Source of the DNA: Nemertoderma westbladi
Lineage: Eukaryota > Xenacoelomorpha > Nemertodermatida > Nemertodermatidae
DNA length: 41,571 bases
Assembly: GCA_032718475.1 (NCBI GenBank)
Contig: JAUCBJ010000810.1
Span: forward strand, 1 to 41,571
Direction: 5' to 3'
Below, one piece after another: positions 9,578-19,326 of this stretch. The notes beneath the pieces were generated by a model. It saw nothing but the letters and a program-made list of their open reading frames with translations, was not told the origin of the DNA and did no database searches. The position numbers and the translations under genes were made by a program. Numbering within the stretch: position 1 is the stretch's first letter; each line of letters begins with the position of its first letter.

Positions 9578-10962
9578 TTAGTCTTTCTTACGCGGACGGC
9601 GTTTACGCAGTTTTTTGAGGCTAGCAAGAGTCCTTTTCTCTTTGGGGGGAGCCACTTTACTAGGAGGGCTATAAATCCTGGGTGAAGGGTGCAATATGAT
9701 TGCATCAGAAGGTGTAGGATTATGGTCGGGGTATCCGCCGTTTCGATATGCTTCTCCTCGAGCTGATTTTCCTCCGCTCGTAGCTGGATACGTTCATCCA
9801 AAAACTCTCGCAGAGAATAGGGTCGTCCAAGTTCGATAACTTCTTAGAGATTTTGGATTTCCCGATCGAACTGAGATAAAGTTACTTTGTTTACCGCTTG
9901 GACTTGCTAGTGCAATTTATGTTTATCTGAACAAGCGTAAGTTCCTTTTCTGATCTTTGTAGAATAGCGTCTAACTCATTTGGTACAACGCTCTCCGCCA
10001 CTTTGGTGACAGGTTATATTGTGTTAAGCCGGGACGATGGTAAGGGTTAAACGGCGATATTAAATGTCCGCGTCCCAATCCGGCTAGGTAGGATGGGCTA
10101 ATATCTAGGAAGCCCACAACCGGGGTGCCACCGACTAATTGTTCAGGTAACACTAGATCTTTGAACAGTGCGTACAGCTCGGGAGGATCCGTCATACTAA
10201 TAGGATCAAGAGTCTGAGGTCTCACTAGGGAATGAGGAGGTCTGATCGAGTATTCCGAAACTCTGATCATTGGTTTATTTAAGGATCGTCTGAGTCGAAC
10301 GAGCGTAGGTGATACGTCAAACAAATTTCGCTCGAAACTCCCGCCAGTATAGCGAGTAAAACCGTGTTTAGTGCAACGTCTCCGCGGATGTTTAGGTCTT
10401 TCCGTTTGTTGGTTGGGTCTAGGGCATTCATCGCAATAATACCAAAGACGCACGTCTTGTAGGGGAAACGCGAGTGATCTTTCTCCAGCTTACAATATTC
10501 CTCCATCCGTTCGAAGCTATCCTGTACAACAGGTAGCGGTCGATCGGTGGTAAGATACATCATAGTGGAATAGAGCCGTTCGAGTTCTACCATGCGGTCA
10601 TGATGTATACCTTGAGGATATCGAGTTTCTAGATTCTGTTGACTGGTAATATAGAGATAGGTTTCTCTCAAGAATTCCAGGTATTTGGTGAAGTCGCTGC
10701 GTTTATCCGGCTCTTCAACATCTGCACTTTTGAGTCGGTTTCGAATAGAATTTTCGTGTTCGAGTCTCAGTTTATCGTTCCGCTTCCGCTGGGTATGATA
10801 TTTAAATAAAACCATTTCCCTTTTGGTGTCTATATCGTTCGTATCGTGTAGGTCGATAGGATGACCAGTAGTTAAGAAGTCCATATACGTACCATTACGA
10901 TGCGTATAGCGAGCGGTGAATTTTCTACAGTCCAACCCACGCGCAAGTTGCTCCCGGGACAT
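9578..10962 (-). pseudogene. Unrecognised decayed gene with polybasic C-terminus, between BEL pol and 3' LTR
   Basis: Starts at ATG 10962 (227-codon open frame to 10279). The coding signal then shifts into the frame open to 9971, then through further shifts near 10005, 9885 and 9750, ending at TAA about 9578-9580. The pieces read as one protein of roughly 450-480 residues: a charged helical N-terminal part (NDKLRLEHENSIRNRLKSAD), an amphipathic segment (GDVALNTVLLAILAG), a Pro-rich middle, a Glu/Gln-rich helical stretch and a Lys/Arg-rich tail (LKKLRKRRPRKKD). No membrane segment or signal peptide, so not a typical env gene. The layout recalls structural or nucleic-acid-binding proteins of Polinton/adintovirus- or adenovirus-like DNA viruses, but I cannot identify a family. 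At least three frameshifts show it is inactive. Confidence 0.45.
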
Positions 10963-10968
10963 TGGCGG

Positions 10969-11100
10969 TTAGATATAACGACCATCGTCCTCCATAGTAG
11001 TTGGACCAGCGTCGCCGCGTATCAAGCTATCAACAAACGCTTGTAAAGGTAGAGTATATCGCTCCCTGATACCAAGATCATCTTCTATCAACTCAATCAT
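10969..11100 (-). CDS. Small ORF (43 aa) just upstream of the unrecognised gene
   Basis: ATG at 11100, stop at 10969-10971; the next gene's ATG (10962) follows 6 bp after the stop. The product is acidic (MIELIEDDLGIRERY at its start, TTMEDDGRYI at its end). The tight spacing suggests a shared transcript, or that this is the N-terminal part of the same gene separated by a mutation. A TAA lies in frame upstream, so it does not extend further. No family recognised. Confidence 0.3.
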   Translation of the reverse strand: MIELIEDDLGIRERYTLPLQAFVDSLIRGDAGPTTMEDDGRYI

Positions 11101-11129
11101 ATCTGCTATATAAGTTTATCCATATTATA

Positions 11130-11303
11130 ATGAGTTTATATTTAGGCGAGCGGGCGTCGCTGCCTACCCCTCTCTGCCCCCGGACAGTGCGAGATCCTCA
11201 GCGCTGGTGTACTTTCGCCGATGTGCCTATCGCCAACGTCGTAGCTGCACAACAACTACAACAACCAGCACGAGTCACTCCACCGTCCGTCCCAAAGGCT
11301 TAG
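11130..11303 (+). CDS. Small divergent ORF (57 aa)
   Basis: Plus-strand ORF from ATG 11130 to TAG 11301-11303, with start codon only 29 bp from that of the minus-strand small ORF. The sequence is complex rather than low-complexity (begins MSLYLGERASLPTP; middle RDPQRWCTFADVPIANVV) and Pro/Gln-rich at the end. A TATATAAG word at about 11107 precedes it. It could be the first exon of a longer gene or a remnant of the same DNA-virus-like cassette. I do not recognise it. Confidence 0.3.
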   Translation: MSLYLGERASLPTPLCPRTVRDPQRWCTFADVPIANVVAAQQLQQPARVTPPSVPKA

Positions 11304-11375
11304 ATATACTTCAGGTTCTTACTGGAGAGTTAGGGCTACTTTCACAATTGCGACTCGCTACTGTAAACACACCTT
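11304..11375. other. Junction between the unrecognised cassette and the Ty3/gypsy relic
   Basis: About 70 bp without a recognisable feature. The homology to the gypsy LTR starts abruptly at about 11376, so the cassette probably truncates the 5' part of the relic's left LTR, or the relic was truncated before. Confidence 0.4.
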
Positions 11376-11604
11376 AGTAGTAACATTCACCTACAAATGC
11401 ACAAATTCCACGTAACTGTCACAAATGGTACACATTCTATCACACATTTGTCCGTTAGTCAAGTGCTTTCCAGAATGTCACATTGTTATTATGTATCCCT
11501 GGATACTAGCGGTGTGCTATTTATTCCGTATGCTATTCAATGAGCAAGCTTTTTATTGTTCTGTTAACTCACTTCTAATTCTAGCGTGGTTGTTGCCATG
11601 GTGA
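11376..11604 (+). repeat. Gypsy LTR fragment, left (5'-truncated)
   Basis: Starts AGTAGTAACATTCACC, ends TGTTGCCATGGTGA. Matches 12290-12520 with about 25-30 differences in 230 bp, far more than the outer BEL LTR pair shows. Confidence 0.8.
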
Positions 11605-11685
11605 GTCATTCGACTTCATCCAGGCCGTGATGGGTCTAATCACTGCGCTGATATTTTACTTAATGGTAAAACAACAACTTGATCA

Positions 11686-11943
11686 TTGCATCTACTTATC
11701 CCATTGGAAAGTGACCTAGACTCGGACTCTATACTACCATCCACACCAGGGGGTCTCACACCGAGACCAACTCCTAAACCTGTGGTACCACATACTGCGA
11801 CCACACCTCGACTTGTTTCAAATGAGGTACCTAGGACAATTTCGGCACCACCGCCTGTGATTGTCACTTCACGTAGTAGGCTTAATCAGACAATGACTTC
11901 AAGTGGACGCAACATTCGTCGCCCGCAACGTTTCGAAACCTGA
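11686..11943 (+). pseudogene. C-terminal end of a Ty3/gypsy Pol polyprotein
   Basis: Pro/Ser/Thr-rich 85-residue tail ending SSGRNIRRPQRFET-stop. Basic '(S/T)-R-x-G-R-x-R-R-P-x-R-F' endings are typical of the tail after the integrase chromatin-binding end of Ty3/gypsy Pol. Nothing upstream (protease, RT, integrase) remains; the left LTR remnant is 80 bp away, so almost the whole interior has been deleted. Confidence 0.55.
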
Positions 11944-12522
11944 TGCCGATTTCGACGTGGGGGTGTGTTCCAGCTCCCCTACAGATCTCCATGGACTCTA
12001 TTATAGGCCATGCTCCCCCCCCCCCCCCCCTTTCACACTTTTGTTGTTTATATGTACAGCAGTATTACCGGTCTCCCTATAGGCCTACCATTCATTGTAT
12101 ATTTTATTGTACCATTCACCAGTAGTGGTGTTTATTGTCTGATGGTTTATTGTTTATATGAGTTACCGCCATCCATTATCTTACATTATTGATAATGAAC
12201 CAAACATATTATCTTATGTTTTATCATCACACCATTTGCCCTCTCCACTATACAGTCCTGGACCAGTCGGATCTATTGGGATCCGCACAAGTAGTAACTT
12301 TCACCTATAAACGCACAAATTCCACACAACTGTCACAAATCGCACACATTCGGGCCATTTGTCCGTTAGTCAGTGCCTTCCAGTATGCCACGTTATTATT
12401 GGGTATCCTGGGATACTACTGTAGCAGTGTGCTATTTTATTCCTTATGCTATTCAATGGGGCAAGCCTTTATTGTTCTTTTAACTCACTTCTAATTCTAG
12501 CGTGGTTGTTGCCATGGTGACA

Positions 12523-13649
12523 TTATGGAAAGCTAGCAGTAGAATTAGTTTAATTCTCATGCATACAGATCTGGGATGCTATTTAATAGTAATTCTTTAA
12601 TTGTCAATATCCTCTCTATACATGATTTTATGAATTTTATCGGCTATTGACTATATATTGGAGATTCTCGCACACAAATACACTTAATAGAGTGAATCTC
12701 CGCTCCCATGATCTATTAATTAATGGAATTTTGGGAATGTTATAAATTGTATAAAATGACAATTTATTAAATTCATTGAAATATATGAATTTAAATTTAT
12801 TCCCGTAAATTATATATTTAATGTTAAATAGACACAATTTTATTCCAGAACGTGTCTGGGGACTGGGATCCTTGATTCTAGGAATTTTGTCTTTTTGAGA
12901 GTATCGGTAAGTGCTACGATATCTTAATCGACTAGAATTTTAAAGGATCCAAAATTCGACAGATTTTGTAAATATTAATAATTAATATTTAGGATGGGCA
13001 CCAGTTTATTCCAGAACTTGTCTGGGGACGTTAACCACTGATTCTAGAATTTTGTCTTTCAAGTATATCGGTGGGTGTCGCGATATCTTAATCGACTAGA
13101 ATTACAGATGGTCAAAGGGTTTAACAGATTTATTTGCGTTGTACGCTACTGTTAAAGGGACATCACGCTACTATATGTATTATTTAATATACGGTATGAG
13201 AGCAATATCGCACGAAGCAATGTCAGTGAGAAGAGGCAAGCCGTTTCCAAGGTCTACCCAGAGCTTGGTTTAGCCGAGACACGAGGATCTGAATTTTGCA
13301 TTCCTAATACTCTGCTTACCAATAATACTTAAATATAGTAGGAGCTTTATTGTACTTTAATAAGTACGGATATTTCATCTTACTGTAGTTACGTATTTGT
13401 AATGTAATACGGACAGTAAGGAAAGAGAAAAATAATTATTTCTCGCCGTCGCACTAAATATATAATATATAACTAATTAAGTAATAAACGCGAATATATA
13501 TTGCACTAATCTACTAAATAATCGCTAAAATAACATTCTACTAAATAAAATTAAAGAAAACGATTATAATAAAATTACATAATAATACATACATAAATAT
13601 AAAATAATAAGAATAAAATAATATGGTCACACACCCACTCCATATGCTA
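12523..13649. other. Gene-free AT-rich spacer downstream of BEL pol, with a 2-copy tandem repeat
   Basis: No coding region supported. About 110 bp at 12840-12950 are repeated at about 13002-13112 (shared TTATTCCAGAAC, GTCTGGGGA and the exact GATATCTTAATCGACTAGAA). From 13400 to 13620 the sequence is very AT-rich. On the minus strand GGAGTGGGTG precedes TGTGACC at about 13633, which resembles an internal polypurine tract. I find no second copy of the following sequence upstream of gag that would make it an LTR. Confidence 0.55.
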
Positions 13650-14504
13650 CTAAGCTGGGGAGTCCCTAGATGTTTGTTGGATTAGGGAGGTGGTCGTGGG
13701 AAGAGTATCTTGTCTTCCATAGTTTCCGGAGAGTTCTCTGTCTCTTTCCAGTAAACATAAGCGACCAACTGGGCGATTGAGCTGCTGTGTCTCGAAGACA
13801 ATTCCCGGTTTCTTGAAGTTGTGTCGCATGACGACGAGTTCTACCAATCGCACCAAACCGTCATCCGAGATGTGAGTCTCGATGATACGACCTGTCTGCC
13901 ACCACTTACGTGGAAGATCTACATCCACAATAAGAACCATGTCTCCAGCGCTGACGTTTTCTTGCTGCGCAAACCACTTAGTTCGAAGTTGTAGCGTGGG
14001 CAGATAATGTTTTTCGAAATGGTCAGCGAAACGACGGGATAACAACTGCATGAGTTGCCAAGTTTGCCGGCAGTATTCGTCTCCATCTGTGATTTCCGAT
14101 TGTGGGAGCATGGCTACAGGTTTCTTCAGTAGGAAGTGCACGGGTGTTAGCGCTTCCAGGGAATCGGGACTCGATGAGACTGGCATAAGCGGTCTCTCGT
14201 TGAGATAGGCGGCGATTTCCTCCATTAACGTCCGCAAAAGTTCGTCGGTGAGATACGCGTGGCAAGGCACTATAAAGTGAAATGCGGTCTTCACACTTCT
14301 TATTAATCTCTCCCAACTTCCTCCCCACCAAGGGGCGTCGGCGGCGTTGAAGGTCCAGCTAGACGCTGTTACTCGTAGCTGATCGTCCACCTGTCTTTGG
14401 TTCCAATCTTTGACGTAAGCTTTGATTTCATTGTTGGCACCAATGAAGTTTGTTCCCTTATCAGATCTCATTGTGTTACTAGTGCCAAAGCGAGCGATCT
14501 GTCG
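13650..14504 (-). pseudogene. BEL/Pao integrase core (second half) and DUF5641-type C-terminal domain
   Basis: Same frame as the upstream RT ORF, separated only by a TGA at 14505-14507 that sits where relatives have Arg (LSL-stop-RQIARFG). It contains the second catalytic Asp region MRSDKGTNFIGA (relatives usually have SDNGTNF) and the Glu region GGSWERLIRSVKTAF. These are followed by the conserved C-terminal segment with FEKHYLPTLQLRTKW, DMVLIVDVDLPRKWWQTGRI and LVRLVELV, matching DUF5641 of BEL polyproteins. It would insert the element cDNA into the genome. The frame ends at 13650. Confidence 0.92.
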
Positions 14505-17237
14505 TCATAAGCTTAATAGAAAGCTGTTGGTAGATAAATCGTTCACCCTATCGAGATGGATAGCTCTACAAGTCATACAAACAAAGATGACACACCATCT
14601 CTTGACTATAGTCCTAGCACGATATACTTCAATAGGGCCAAATAAATCCACACCGGTATTAGTAAAGGGTGGTTCATAGAAGCTTACTCGTTCCCTAGGT
14701 AATTCTGCCTCTCGCTGTGTTAAAGGCCTACTCAATGCTTTCCTACAGGGTATGCAGTTCCTAAGAACTTGGTTCAGAGCTCTACGGGGTTTATAAAAAT
14801 AATAGCGAGTTCGAATTTCGCTAAGAACTCGTTCTCTACCAGCATGATAAAGTTTGCTGTGAACATCTACAATCATCTTGACTTGTATTTCAAGATTTCT
14901 AATGAGTATGGGAAACTTAGTGTCAAAGGATAATGGAGCATTCGTTAATCTTCCTCCAACATGTATCAACCCATCTATCATTGTGCTAGAGAAACGATCC
15001 CTTAAGCGCATCTGTGGATTTCTCAACAACAGGAAATACTTATCGGAATCCTCATAGCATTGCAGGAGTCTCAGCATCTGCTTGTTGGTTTCTTCATGCT
15101 CCTGATAACTGATCTTCTCCTTCAGAAACCTGTCGGATATCTTATATTTGGGAAGATCTTTAATAACATGGACCTGCACCGATGTTATTGGAGCGGTATC
15201 ACTTTTGGTCTTCATCCCGGAGTAGTGATGGTGAAAACATCTCTTTAAATATGTAATGGCCTTACAGAGCCGATTCCAGGAACTGTAGTGATGTATCGCT
15301 CTCTGCAGAAGAGGTGAGAGTCCTTGCGAGACGTATGGTATTCCAGATTTCCAATCCTTATCACGGATTTCCACAACAAGCTTATTTGTGGCTGTTGGTT
15401 TCTGATCCAAAGCGTCGTCTCCGGAAATATGTAGTACAGACAGATCTACCATAGGTTTGAATAACTTCGATTTACTCGCCCGAGTTTTAGGTTTGACTTT
15501 CTCCACTCCCTTGGCCTGTCTAATCTCTGTGGTAGTAAGATGAGGAGGCCATTCTTCTTCTTCTTTGTAGAGGAAGTCGGGTCCACCTAACCAGTCTGGA
15601 GTGTCTACCAGTTCTTGTGGAGTTGCTCCCCTGGAGGCGATGTCTGCTGGATTAATCGTTCCGGGGCAATGTCTCCATTGATCCATCGTTGTGCGACTGA
15701 GTATAATGGCTACTCTGTTGGTAACGAAGACGCTGAACTGACAGACTTCATTGGTTATATACTCCAACACGAGTAAAGCGTCGGTCCAATAGACAGTTTT
15801 CTCCAGTGGATAGTCGATCTGTTCTGTTACATTCCGGCCGATGGCTGTAGCGTATAGAGCCGCTTTTAACTCCGCTCGAGGAACTTTCAACTTATTGTTT
15901 ATCAATGCCTTAGAGGTAACCAAGGCGACTTTGATTCCGTCCGGAGTTTCCACCCTTAGGTAGGCTACTATACCTATTCCCATATCGCTGGCGTCTCCAA
16001 ACACATGGAGTTGATAGGAATACGTAGGGAGAACATGACCAAAATATGAACGGGAAATTATAAAGTTCTCGATGTCTGGTAGAGAATCTTCCCATTTCAT
16101 CCACTTCTTTAATAATTCTCCCTTAAGTGGATCGTCCCATGAGTGGTTTTCAAGCCACATTTGTTGTACTAAACTCCGAGCAATCAATATAACTGGGCTA
16201 ATAAATCCCAATGGATCGAAATAAGTGCTCAGGATACTTAAACAAATCCGTTTAGTCCGAACTGGATTATCTCGCTGTTTTAGTTGGAAAAACAGGATAT
16301 CTCTTTCTGTGTCCCATTTCAAACCAAGGGTCTTAGTTTCTGGGAGATCATCTTTTATTAGATCCAGGTCTTTCGCTCCTCGATCTTCTACCGGGATCGA
16401 CTCCAGAAACTCACGGGAGTTGCTGGTGAATTTAGTTAATCGAAATCCACCTCTTTTTAAGCACTCTACCGTTCCTTTAGCGACATCGATGGCATCTTCG
16501 ACTGATGGAAGGGACTTTAGATTGTCGTCCATGTATATATCCCGCTTGATGTTGTCAATCACCTCTTTAGAGAAGGCGTCTCGGTTGTCATCCGCAGTGG
16601 TGCGCACCACTGAACAGGCGTTTGAAGGGCTTGAGATTATCCCAAAAGCCTGGATGGTCATCCAGTACTCCACCGGTTTCTGGTTGAGGTCTCCTTCAGG
16701 CCACCACAGAAATCGTAGGCTATCTCGATCCCTATCCAGCGCCTTGACTTGTAAGAACATGCCTTCTATATCTGAGGCGAAAGCAATTGAATATTGTCTT
16801 AATCTTAAGAGTATTCCCAACAAGGATTGGAGTAAGTTGGGTCCGGGTAACAATTCGGAATTAAGGGATTGGCCCATATAGAGGGCGGAGCCGTCGAACA
16901 CCACTCGTACCTCATGGGGTTTACCGGGTTTGGGAACGTAATGGTGAGTTAAATAATACGTTCTCTCAGTTATAGGTGTTTCTTCCGGTACTAGCTCCGC
17001 ATATCCCTTGCTAATAAATTTCTTCAACTGCGTTTGATACATTTCTTTAGCTGAAGAATTTGCCGTAAGGCGTCGATGTAGTTGAGCAATTCTTTTCTCC
17101 GCCAAGGGTCTGTTGTTTACGAACTTTGGTTCTCACTTTCGGAAAGGTAGACCGATCTCATATCTACCTTGATCTTTAAGAAAACGTGTAGTTGTCTCTT
17201 GGATCTGCTTGGCTCTTTCTTCCTCTACCGATAGGGC
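14505..17237 (-). pseudogene. BEL/Pao reverse transcriptase, RNase H and integrase N-terminal half
   Basis: One frame with a TGA at 17133-17135 near its start. From 17105: RT (residues about 50-260) with VRVVFDGS, FASDIEGMFLQV (first catalytic Asp) and IYMDDNL (YMDD at about 16524-16535); RNase H / Pao-type region (about 370-500) with HVFGDAS, KVPRAELKAAL, YWTDALLVLEYI and NPADIASRG; then the integrase HHCC finger (HSKLYH and CIPC) and the first DDE Asp in TGVDLFGPIEV. Domain order RT-RH-IN and YMDD are as in BEL/Pao. The RT catalytic residues are all present, so decay seems recent. In-frame stops at 17133-17135 and 14505-14507 inactivate it. Confidence 0.95.
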
Positions 17238-19326
17238 CTAATCGTAGGAATTGGGCTCTACAGCCTCTTGAGTAAAGAATCGTACGGCGTGTTCATCCCG
17301 AGTCTTGGCATTATAACGTTCAATGACATCATTAAGCTCGTCGTTATAGTTGTCTCGTTCTGATGGAAGAAGGAGCTGACATAAGTTCACTTGGTTTTGC
17401 CATGTCTCGTTTTCCTTAAGGAGATCGATGGTATTTTCCTCGTCGAAAAGTTGGTGGACATCGTCATTATCTGAGGAGTATGGTGTTCCCTCAGTTGGAT
17501 CGTCTAACTCACTGCCCTCGACTTCCCATTCTCTTACTTGATATACCTGGTCTTTCGGTAATCTTTCCATGAGAGTTCTACGGGAAGGGCCAGTAAAGTA
17601 CCAACCCACTCTAGTTCTTCCCGCATAAGCTTGTAGTGGTTGCTGTTGAGCGGGCCGTTTCTCCAATGTCTCGAGCGCTTCATGCGCGTTTTGACCGATG
17701 AGTATTTGCACTCCAGGGTAATCGGTGTTGAATCTAGGTATTTCCAGCTGCTGGGTGAAATCGTCCTCATCCCAGTTATAAGGTTCCACTTGGGTGGTAG
17801 CGAAGTTCTTTATCGCCACCATTTTTACTGACCTTATACTATGTTCTCCTAGTTCATCCTGGGGGGTGGACAACGCACCTACATAATAATCCGCTATTAC
17901 TGTAGATTTCCAAACCTGCATAATTCCTGACATGTTTAACTTAGTTCGGAACTTGGGTTGTCCAGCAAAGATGTCTTCGGCTAGTTCTTTGTCGATGAAT
18001 GTTCCTGTACTACTGGAGTCAAGGAGGGCGTTCACTACATAACTCCTTTTAGGTCCGTGGACCCTTACCTGTACTACAGGAAATTCTTGGATTCCTACAT
18101 TGGAAGGTGGCGCTTTCCAAGATGGTTGTCGCTCAGAAGTAGTTAGGGTGAGGTCGCTGTCTGTGTCTTTTTCATACGTAAGTGCTCGATACACTGCGGT
18201 ATTTATCATGTAACAGGATTCATCTTCGTCGGATAATTCATCTGTATAGAATCCTTCCATCTCAGAACTTTGGTCAGTGTCGTTCACATCACTGAATTGG
18301 ACATGTAGTTCGGAATCACTTACCTGACTGTGGCTGTTTCGCTCAAATTCAGTGTGCAACAAGATATGATGTTTCGCACCGCACTTTGCACACCTTGTGT
18401 CAGAGTAACAGGTTCGCCGTTGGTGTCCTTGTCTGAGACAATTATAACACAACCGCTTATCCCACATGACTTCCCGTCTCTCCGTTAATGATTTCTTCAG
18501 GAATTCATCACACATATTCAAACGGTGGGTCCCGTCACATAGCGCACATTTCGGTTTGATGTTACTTACCTTATTTTGAATAACATTGTGCACACTCGTT
18601 CTTTCTTCGGGCTTTCTCACCTGAATTCTCTTGGGAGACGTAGGAGGAGTTTTTCTTACCTGTTCTCTCCTGTCATTGGTTCGAGACTTGAATTTACTTA
18701 CCTGTTCTTTAGGCGTTTTATTGACATAATAAGATCTTTCAGTGTCTTTCCCGCTATCCTCTCCTTGAGAAGTCTGGCTTTCGCCGTCGTCTGCATAACA
18801 CACTGGTGTTACCTTTCTCCTAGAAACGGGTTTCTCACTTACCTTGTTTTCCGGTGTCTTCTCTCTGGACTGTTTTAGGAGCTGTAATTTCACTTCTCCA
18901 TCTAAGAATGACATGAGATCAGCCATGGTAGGGTCTCGTCGTCGTTGTTCCATCATATATAACACTTTCTTATCCCAGCGTGTACCTACTCCACCTTTCG
19001 GTAAAGTAGAAGCCACGGCTCCAATAACCATAGAACTCTGATATTCATGAGACTTACCTAACCAATCTAATTGTCTACAGATCTCTTGAATCTCATCGGA
19101 AAATCCCGCTGCTAATGAACTTTTGGGGCGCTACTAATTTTGCATACAAATATCTAGCTATGTTATTCCTATTACCATACCTGATGTTTAGTGTATCCCA
19201 AACTTGTCTTAATCCGTCTGGATGTCCAATAAACTTTAACGCCATTAACTTGGGAGATCCTTCCAAGCACTCGATGAGGAATCTAAGTTTCTCTCCATTA
19301 GATAGTACAGAGTTCTGTATGTTATC
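17238..19326 (-). pseudogene. BEL/Pao Gag C-terminal half with zinc knuckles, and aspartic protease
   Basis: Continuous with pol in the same frame after a frameshift near 19125, ending at TAG 17238-17240. First the end of the DUF1759-like Gag domain (WDTLNIRYGNRN, then MVIGAVASTLPKG), then basic linkers, CCHC-type knuckles (CALCDGTHRLNMC, CYNCLRQGHQRRTC, CAKCGAKHH), then a retropepsin region VVNALLDSSSTGTFID. The normal protease triad is DSG or DTG; here it is DSS, so the protease is probably dead. The ORF following the protease leads without a gap into RT. Gag and Pol therefore form one polyprotein, as in other BEL elements. Confidence 0.92.

Larger units (their letters stand above)
11376..12522 (+). 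mobile_element. Internally deleted Ty3/gypsy relic
   Basis: A 229-bp segment (11376-11604) is repeated at 12290-12520 at roughly 88% identity, and the interval carries the tail of a Ty3/gypsy polyprotein on the plus strand. After that ORF's stop, GACGTGGGGGTG looks like a polypurine tract and is followed by TGTTCC at 11966. The 3' LTR is therefore probably about 11966-12522 (TGTT...GACA), with the left LTR 5'-truncated. A C(18) run at about 12012-12029 lies inside the LTR. Orientation is opposite to the BEL genes. No target duplication found. Confidence 0.65.

Noticed and set aside
13620-13650. Internal BEL LTR starting at TGTGACC after a purine-rich GGAGTGGGTG
   Set aside because: No matching sequence exists upstream of gag (21823-22795 or 26058-27475), while the outer repeats are a perfect LTR pair with a target duplication.
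16225-16881. 218-codon plus-strand frame
   Set aside because: Antisense shadow of the BEL RT; the minus-strand frame contains YMDD and all RT motifs.
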